From the NCBI GenBank assembly GCA_947505025.1, contig CANNIJ010000017.1:1-18793 (forward strand): a DNA stretch of 18,793 nucleotides, given 5' to 3'. This stretch comes from Legionellaceae bacterium (lineage in GTDB: Bacteria > Pseudomonadota > Gammaproteobacteria > Legionellales > Legionellaceae). The notes below the pieces were generated by a model. The model ran no database searches, was not told where the DNA came from, and saw only the letters and a list, made by a program, of their open reading frames with translations. Shown here one piece after another: positions 15,458-18,793 of this stretch (positions are counted from its first letter, which is position 1; each line of letters begins with the position of its first letter). Position numbers and translations under genes: made by a program.

Positions 15458-15511
15458 CCTGCGATCCATTACCCGTGATTATCGCAATAATCACGGGTAA
15501 TGGATCGCAGG
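15458..15511. repeat. Perfect 25-bp inverted repeat with a 4-base loop
   Basis: The left arm 15458-15482 and right arm 15487-15511 are exact reverse complements, separated only by CGCA. The arms begin CCTGCGATCC and meet at GATTAT/ATAATC. On the nlpD/recombinase strand the RNA loop would be UGCG, a UNCG-type tetraloop. No T-run follows on either strand, so it is not a standard terminator. It lies between the nlpD stop (15540) and the recombinase start (15409). A further ATTACCC half-motif occurs at 15528-15534. A recombination site, a palindromic repeat element or an mRNA 3'-end stabiliser are candidates. Confidence 0.9.
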
Positions 15512-15539
15512 ACCACTATCACGCCGATTACCCATAAGT

Positions 15540-16241
15540 TTACCTGGATAAAAATGATAATGGGTTTACCGGTCTTCCTGATTTTCTGACTTCAAAATGT
15601 AATCCCCAATAGCGATTATCTACAATTCCAATAACCCCTATGATCTGACCTTCTTTGACAGACTGACCCTCGTGAACCAGATTTCTTGAGTTGTTCCCAT
15701 ATGCAGTTAAATAATGATTGGGGTGATTAATGATAATCAAGTTTCCGTAACCCGGCAGCCCCATACCTGAGTATGCTACTATACCGCCACTTGCTGCGTA
15801 GATTTTTTGTGCTTTACTCCCTGAGATATCTATACCTTTTTGACCTTTACTAGGTATAAATCTGGCCTGCACTCGACCTTTTAATGGCCAAGTCCAAGCC
15901 GCCAATCTAACTGGCTGAATTGTTCGTTTATGCGCTCCGGATCGTGATCTTATATACACTGGTTTTTTTACTGGCGCATTAGCTTTTAATAAAACAACCT
16001 GCCCCACATGTAGCTTGTATGGTGGATAAATACTGTTTTTGATGGCTAATTGCCGATAATCCTGGTCATAACGAAATGCAATTGCATACAGAGTATCTCC
16101 TCTAGCAACCACATGTTGAGTTCTGTAACGATCGAATGGGTGCCACCAAGATGTATGGCTTGGAACCAATCTATGATTAGAACCGCACGCCGTCATAGCC
16201 AATAAAATTAAATATAGCCATGTTCTGAAATATCTGCTCAC
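15540..16241 (-). CDS. nlpD: Murein hydrolase activator NlpD (LysM plus degenerate LytM/M23)
   Basis: This is an outer-membrane lipoprotein that activates the amidase AmiC for daughter-cell separation. The 233-aa product has a signal peptide with lipobox-like MTAC (Cys19), a LysM domain at about 42-86 (HVVARGDTLYAIAFRY) and a LytM domain at about 116-230. The LytM metal ligands are mostly lost: the HxxxD motif reads QKGID and the YxH motif reads YGNN, while LHFEV remains. This is the pattern of NlpD/EnvC activators rather than active peptidases. The start is GTG at 16241, 4 bases after the yqaA stop, with no strong SD, so coupling is likely. In most relatives rpoS follows directly and its main promoter lies within nlpD; here the recombinase follows. 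Confidence 0.9.
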   Translation of the reverse strand: MSRYFRTWLYLILLAMTACGSNHRLVPSHTSWWHPFDRYRTQHVVARGDTLYAIAFRYDQDYRQLAIKNSIYPPYKLHVGQVVLLKANAPVKKPVYIRSRSGAHKRTIQPVRLAAWTWPLKGRVQARFIPSKGQKGIDISGSKAQKIYAASGGIVAYSGMGLPGYGNLIIINHPNHYLTAYGNNSRNLVHEGQSVKEGQIIGVIGIVDNRYWGLHFEVRKSGRPVNPLSFLSR

Positions 16242-16245
16242 GTGA

Positions 16246-16839
16246 TTAAAACACCCATTTTATCAAACAAAAAGCAACCAAAACAATGCTCAAGACAGAC
16301 CATACAACTGCGTCGATCGACTTGCGCAATCTTTGTTCTATGCTCTCGCCGGCAAAATAAAACAGGCATGACACTAAGAAAAAGCGCAATCCGCGTCCAA
16401 TTAAGGACGCCAAGCAAAACCAAGGTAGTGACATCTGAGTGATCCCTGCTGCAATTGTAAATATCTTATATGGTATAGGTGTAACGCCAGCTAAGATAAC
16501 CACCCCAACGCCCCAGCTATCAAACCAGTGCACCACATGATGATACATTCCAGAAAAAGATGAGGCCTCAAGATATGGTGAGATTAAGTCCATAGCAAAA
16601 TACCCTATAGCATAACCAAACACCCCTCCAGCCACAGAAAACAAAGTTGCAATCCACGCATATCTCCAGGCCAAATGCGGTGCTGCTAAACCCATGCTTA
16701 CTAACATAACGTCAGGAGGAATTGGAAAGAATGAAGATTCTATAAAAGAAACACCAGCTAAATAATACGGGGCATGCTTATGTTTGGACCACACGATCAT
16801 TCGATCATATATACGCGAAAATAACTTTATTTTCACCAT
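16246..16839 (-). CDS. yqaA: YqaA-type DedA/SNARE-associated membrane protein
   Basis: This 197-aa polytopic inner-membrane protein of the DedA superfamily has about four to five hydrophobic segments. Conserved marks are VSFIESSFFPIPPDVMLVSMG (about 29-49), the re-entrant stretch GVTPIPYKIFTIAAGI and a later GRGLRFF. DedA proteins are linked to lipid-carrier flipping and proton-motive-force maintenance; the YqaA branch has no firm function. The ATG at 16839 overlaps the surE stop (ATGGTGA), with GGAAGA upstream; an in-frame start further upstream at 16857 would lie deeper in surE. It is the middle gene of surE-yqaA-nlpD. Confidence 0.88.
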   Translation of the reverse strand: MVKIKLFSRIYDRMIVWSKHKHAPYYLAGVSFIESSFFPIPPDVMLVSMGLAAPHLAWRYAWIATLFSVAGGVFGYAIGYFAMDLISPYLEASSFSGMYHHVVHWFDSWGVGVVILAGVTPIPYKIFTIAAGITQMSLPWFCLASLIGRGLRFFLVSCLFYFAGESIEQRLRKSIDAVVWSVLSIVLVAFCLIKWVF

Positions 16840-17585
16840 GTTAATTCTTCCGTCCAACTGGCCACCTGATCAAAAATAGCATAATGTGTCATATCAAGCT
16901 GTAGTGGCGTAATAGAAACATATCCTTGTTTTACTGCCTCAAAATCTGTACCAGGTCCAGAATCTGCCGCAGCCCCGGGTGGACCAATCCAGTATAATTC
17001 CCTGCCACGTGGATCATAAGATTTTATTAATGGCTCAGCTAGATGACGCGAACCCAGTCTGGTTACTCTGATGCCTTTAATTTTATTTAACGGCAAATCA
17101 GGCACATTTACATTCAAAATACTTTGTGCTGGTAATTGATGCTTGCTTAGCTTTAAGACCAATTGCTTGGTGATCTCGGCTGCAGTCGCATAATGATGGA
17201 TTTCTTGGCCAACTACAGAAACAGCAATTGCAGGTAAGCCTAAGAAACGCCCTTCCATCGCCGCAGCCACGGTGCCTGAATATAAAATATCGTCGCCTAA
17301 ATTAGCACCTTGATTTATTCCTGAGACTACTATATCAAATTTTGTTTTAAAATAACCAGTTAACGCCAGATGAACACAGTCAGTAGGTGTTCCTTCAACA
17401 CTATAGAATCCATTTTCCAGTAATTTAATGCGCAGAGGCCTAGATAAAGTCAATGAATTGCTGGCGCCACTACGATTACGATCGGGTGCAATCACTTTCA
17501 AACTTGCAATTGTAGACAGTGTATCACGCAGAACTAACAAGCCCTGAGCAGTCACACCATCGTCATTACTTACTAATATATCCAT
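16833..17585 (-). CDS. surE: 5'/3'-nucleotidase SurE
   Basis: SurE is a metal-dependent survival phosphatase acting on nucleoside 5'- and 3'-monophosphates and short polyphosphate. Metal ligands are visible in the N-terminal SNDDG (Asp8, Asp9), in RNRSGASNSLTLSRPLR (the Ser near residue 39) and in SGINQGANLGDD. YSGTVAAAMEG completes the active site, and HLALTGYF and STPLQ-like ITPLQLD match the family. The length of 250 aa is normal. The ATG at 17585 has AAGGA about 10 bases before it. The gene pcm, which follows surE in E. coli, is absent here and yqaA takes its place. The small secreted-protein gene ends 10 bases upstream, so it probably belongs to the same transcript. Confidence 0.95.
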   Translation of the reverse strand: MDILVSNDDGVTAQGLLVLRDTLSTIASLKVIAPDRNRSGASNSLTLSRPLRIKLLENGFYSVEGTPTDCVHLALTGYFKTKFDIVVSGINQGANLGDDILYSGTVAAAMEGRFLGLPAIAVSVVGQEIHHYATAAEITKQLVLKLSKHQLPAQSILNVNVPDLPLNKIKGIRVTRLGSRHLAEPLIKSYDPRGRELYWIGPPGAAADSGPGTDFEAVKQGYVSITPLQLDMTHYAIFDQVASWTEELTW

Positions 17586-17595
17586 AATGCATTCC

Positions 17596-17967
17596 TTAGC
17601 CAGGTGATGCCAGCCAACTAATTATTTGCAAATACTCGGCTAATGATTGCCGTTGTTCCGCTAATACTGCAGCAGATTCAGAATAACTGTTGGTTTTCAT
17701 CAGCTCTGTGTTTTGTACAACAGATGATTGTAACTGTATTATATTCTGACCATATCCCAATGGATCTATGCGTAACTTATAAGCAAGACGGCTCATCTCA
17801 GCTGCCATCTGCTTTAGGTGCTCACAATTTGCCGTGGATTCTGGCTTAGACTGGCATTTATCTAAAGCAATCTTTAGACTTTCTGGCGTCATAGAGTCAA
17901 ACGCATTATTCTGCGCGGTGCAAAAATAACTGAATAAACACAGCATGCACATGATCAAATAACGCAT
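17596..17967 (-). CDS. Small exported protein, unknown function
   Basis: I cannot name this 123-aa protein. Residues 1-18 are a signal peptide (MRYLIMCMLCLFSYFCTAQ) with probable cleavage after CTA. The mature part is about 105 residues, mostly helical and rich in Gln, Ser and Glu. It has two cysteines (CQSKPESTANCEH) about ten residues apart that could form a disulfide. GAGGG lies 8 bases before the ATG and the stop is 10 bases from surE, so it leads the surE-yqaA-nlpD group. A 22-bp palindrome lies upstream. A periplasmic role is inference from the signal only. Confidence 0.75.
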   Translation of the reverse strand: MRYLIMCMLCLFSYFCTAQNNAFDSMTPESLKIALDKCQSKPESTANCEHLKQMAAEMSRLAYKLRIDPLGYGQNIIQLQSSVVQNTELMKTNSYSESAAVLAEQRQSLAEYLQIISWLASPG

Positions 17968-18000
17968 AGTCTAACCCTCTTGATGTTGGCTACTAATACA

Positions 18001-18022
18001 TAGTACTTGAATTCAAGTACTA
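18001..18022. repeat. 22-bp perfect palindrome upstream of the secreted-protein/surE operon
   Basis: The half-site TAGTACTTGAA is followed at once by its exact reverse complement, with no spacer. It covers the stop codon of the neighbouring gene (18020-18022) and lies 34 bases before the start of the secreted-protein gene. A partial third copy (TACTTGAAC) occurs nearby at 18029-18037. No T-run follows, so a dimer-binding operator is more likely than a terminator. Confidence 0.7.
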
Positions 18023-18793
18023 ACCGAATACTTGAACTTTATTTTTACCAGATGATAATGCTGGATAATCCTCAAGCAAAGATTCAGGATTATCCTCTGA
18101 TTTTTTCTGCTTGTTTAACTGTTTCGGGCTTTTTTTAACATGCTTGATATAATCAAACAAATTCAGTGGTTGAGCTTTCGTATATTTAGACATTTCAGTA
18201 TAGTAATCCAATACATCTATAGACGCTAGATGTTTACACGAAAAAGCGTAATCATCATGATTCGCTAGTGTTACCTGTAGTGCTGAGTGCAATTGAGTAT
18301 TGGGTTGATGCTGGACATTTAAAACACCCAGCTCAGCATAAAACAAACGAATACTTTGTTGTAAGCGCAAGCAAACTTCTTTTCGGCTGATTTTTTTTGT
18401 TTCGGGCACCAAATGAAGATTAAGACACAACATGGTCTGCCCAACATTTTTTGAATTGAGTTTGAACTTGATTTCAAAATGACTACTGTTTTTTACCGGT
18501 GCATAATTATGGTTAGCTGCTACACCAATTGAATCATAACTGTAGGATGCTCCATTAACTATAAAACTCAATGGCAAGGATTTTTTAACACATATAAGTT
18601 CTGGTTGAAGCAACATATCCAGTAGATTTTGATGTGCGCTTAGACCAGTAGCATCGTCACCATGCAGCTCACACTTTTTTGTTTTAGTTAATTGACCCTG
18701 AGTAAAATACTTGAAAAATTCCTCAGCAGACCACAAAGCCGGATTAATTGCGATACCAATGTTTAATTTACATGTTCTGTGGTATTCAGAGCA
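18020..18793 (-). CDS. Unrecognised protein, 5' end cut by the window edge
   Basis: The frame is open to the right edge: codons before the TTG at 18736 continue through TCKLNIGIAINPAL without a stop, so at least 257 residues are present and the true start is outside. No signal, membrane segment or known domain is visible in this part. It is moderately Lys-rich, with CHL/CEL-type scattered cysteines and a hydrophilic, charged C-terminus (KHVKKSPKQLNKQKKSEDN then PESLLEDYPALSSG). A middle section (FEIKFKLNSKNVGQTMLCLNLHLVPE) looks like beta strands. The palindrome at 18001-18022 overlaps its stop. I do not assign a function; a host-directed effector is conceivable in a Legionellales genome but unsupported. 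Confidence 0.7.
   Translation of the reverse strand, partial: CSEYHRTCKLNIGIAINPALWSAEEFFKYFTQGQLTKTKKCELHGDDATGLSAHQNLLDMLLQPELICVKKSLPLSFIVNGASYSYDSIGVAANHNYAPVKNSSHFEIKFKLNSKNVGQTMLCLNLHLVPETKKISRKEVCLRLQQSIRLFYAELGVLNVQHQPNTQLHSALQVTLANHDDYAFSCKHLASIDVLDYYTEMSKYTKAQPLNLFDYIKHVKKSPKQLNKQKKSEDNPESLLEDYPALSSGKNKVQVFG

Noticed and set aside
15458..15511. Reading the long hairpin as a rho-independent terminator for nlpD
   Set aside because: Neither side has a T-run, and the stem is far longer than usual terminators. It may still stop or protect transcripts by another route.
14204..15511. Prophage or integrative element remnant
   Set aside because: Only the recombinase is present. There is no tRNA target, no direct-repeat attachment pair in view and no phage or conjugation gene on either side.
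16238..16442. Short frames on both strands overlapping yqaA
   Set aside because: They lie inside the well-supported yqaA coding region and match no family.
18020..18736. A complete protein starting at TTG 18736
   Set aside because: The frame continues without a stop to 18793 and no ribosome-binding site precedes the TTG.

Overview
The window is a chromosomal stretch of a gammaproteobacterium. It reads as a low-to-mid GC member, about 40% by eye, and a Legionellales-like (Legionella/Coxiella/Berkiella/Aquicella) origin is my best inference. Support comes from a gammaproteobacterial RpoS, a gyrA-serC-cmk-rpsA-lapA-lapB order, a YkuD_2 L,D-transpeptidase beside a second YkuD enzyme, a surE-yqaA-nlpD cluster and Thr83 in GyrA. 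The genus is not provable from the sequence alone. There are no tRNA or rRNA genes, no CRISPR array and no recognisable insertion sequence.

Left part (1-2056, + strand): the 3' part of rpoS, then mutM (fpg) 12 bases later, then a lipoprotein L,D-transpeptidase behind its own promoter-like sequence. Centre (2256-8294, +): gyrA, serC, cmk and rpsA. gyrA and serC overlap and serC and cmk are 7 bases apart. The aroA gene often found between serC and cmk, and the ihfB gene often found after rpsA, are absent from these positions. A clear intrinsic terminator follows rpsA.

Next (8390-11485, +) is a tight group: lapA, lapB, a HolD-like protein with a uracil-glycosylase-like C-terminal half, a type II/IV pseudopilin (GspH/FimT type), and a pdxJ that resembles the Bacteroidetes form of the enzyme. 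Then come a YkuD_2 L,D-transpeptidase, a small very basic orphan protein with a near-ideal promoter and Shine-Dalgarno, and nagZ (to 14207).

Right part (14204-18793, - strand): a tyrosine recombinase tail-to-tail with nagZ, a 54-base perfect hairpin in its upstream region, then (reading leftward) surE, yqaA and nlpD as an operon. Upstream of surE are a small secreted protein and, beyond a 22-bp perfect palindrome, an unrecognised protein cut by the right edge.

Much of the content concerns the envelope: peptidoglycan cross-linking (two Ldts), recycling (NagZ), amidase activation (NlpD) and LPS control (LapAB). The most notable architectural point is that rpoS, normally directly downstream of nlpD, sits about 14 kb away in the opposite orientation. 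The nlpD 3' junction is occupied by the recombinase and the long hairpin. This is what a single inversion of the rpoS-nagZ block would give, although other histories are possible.
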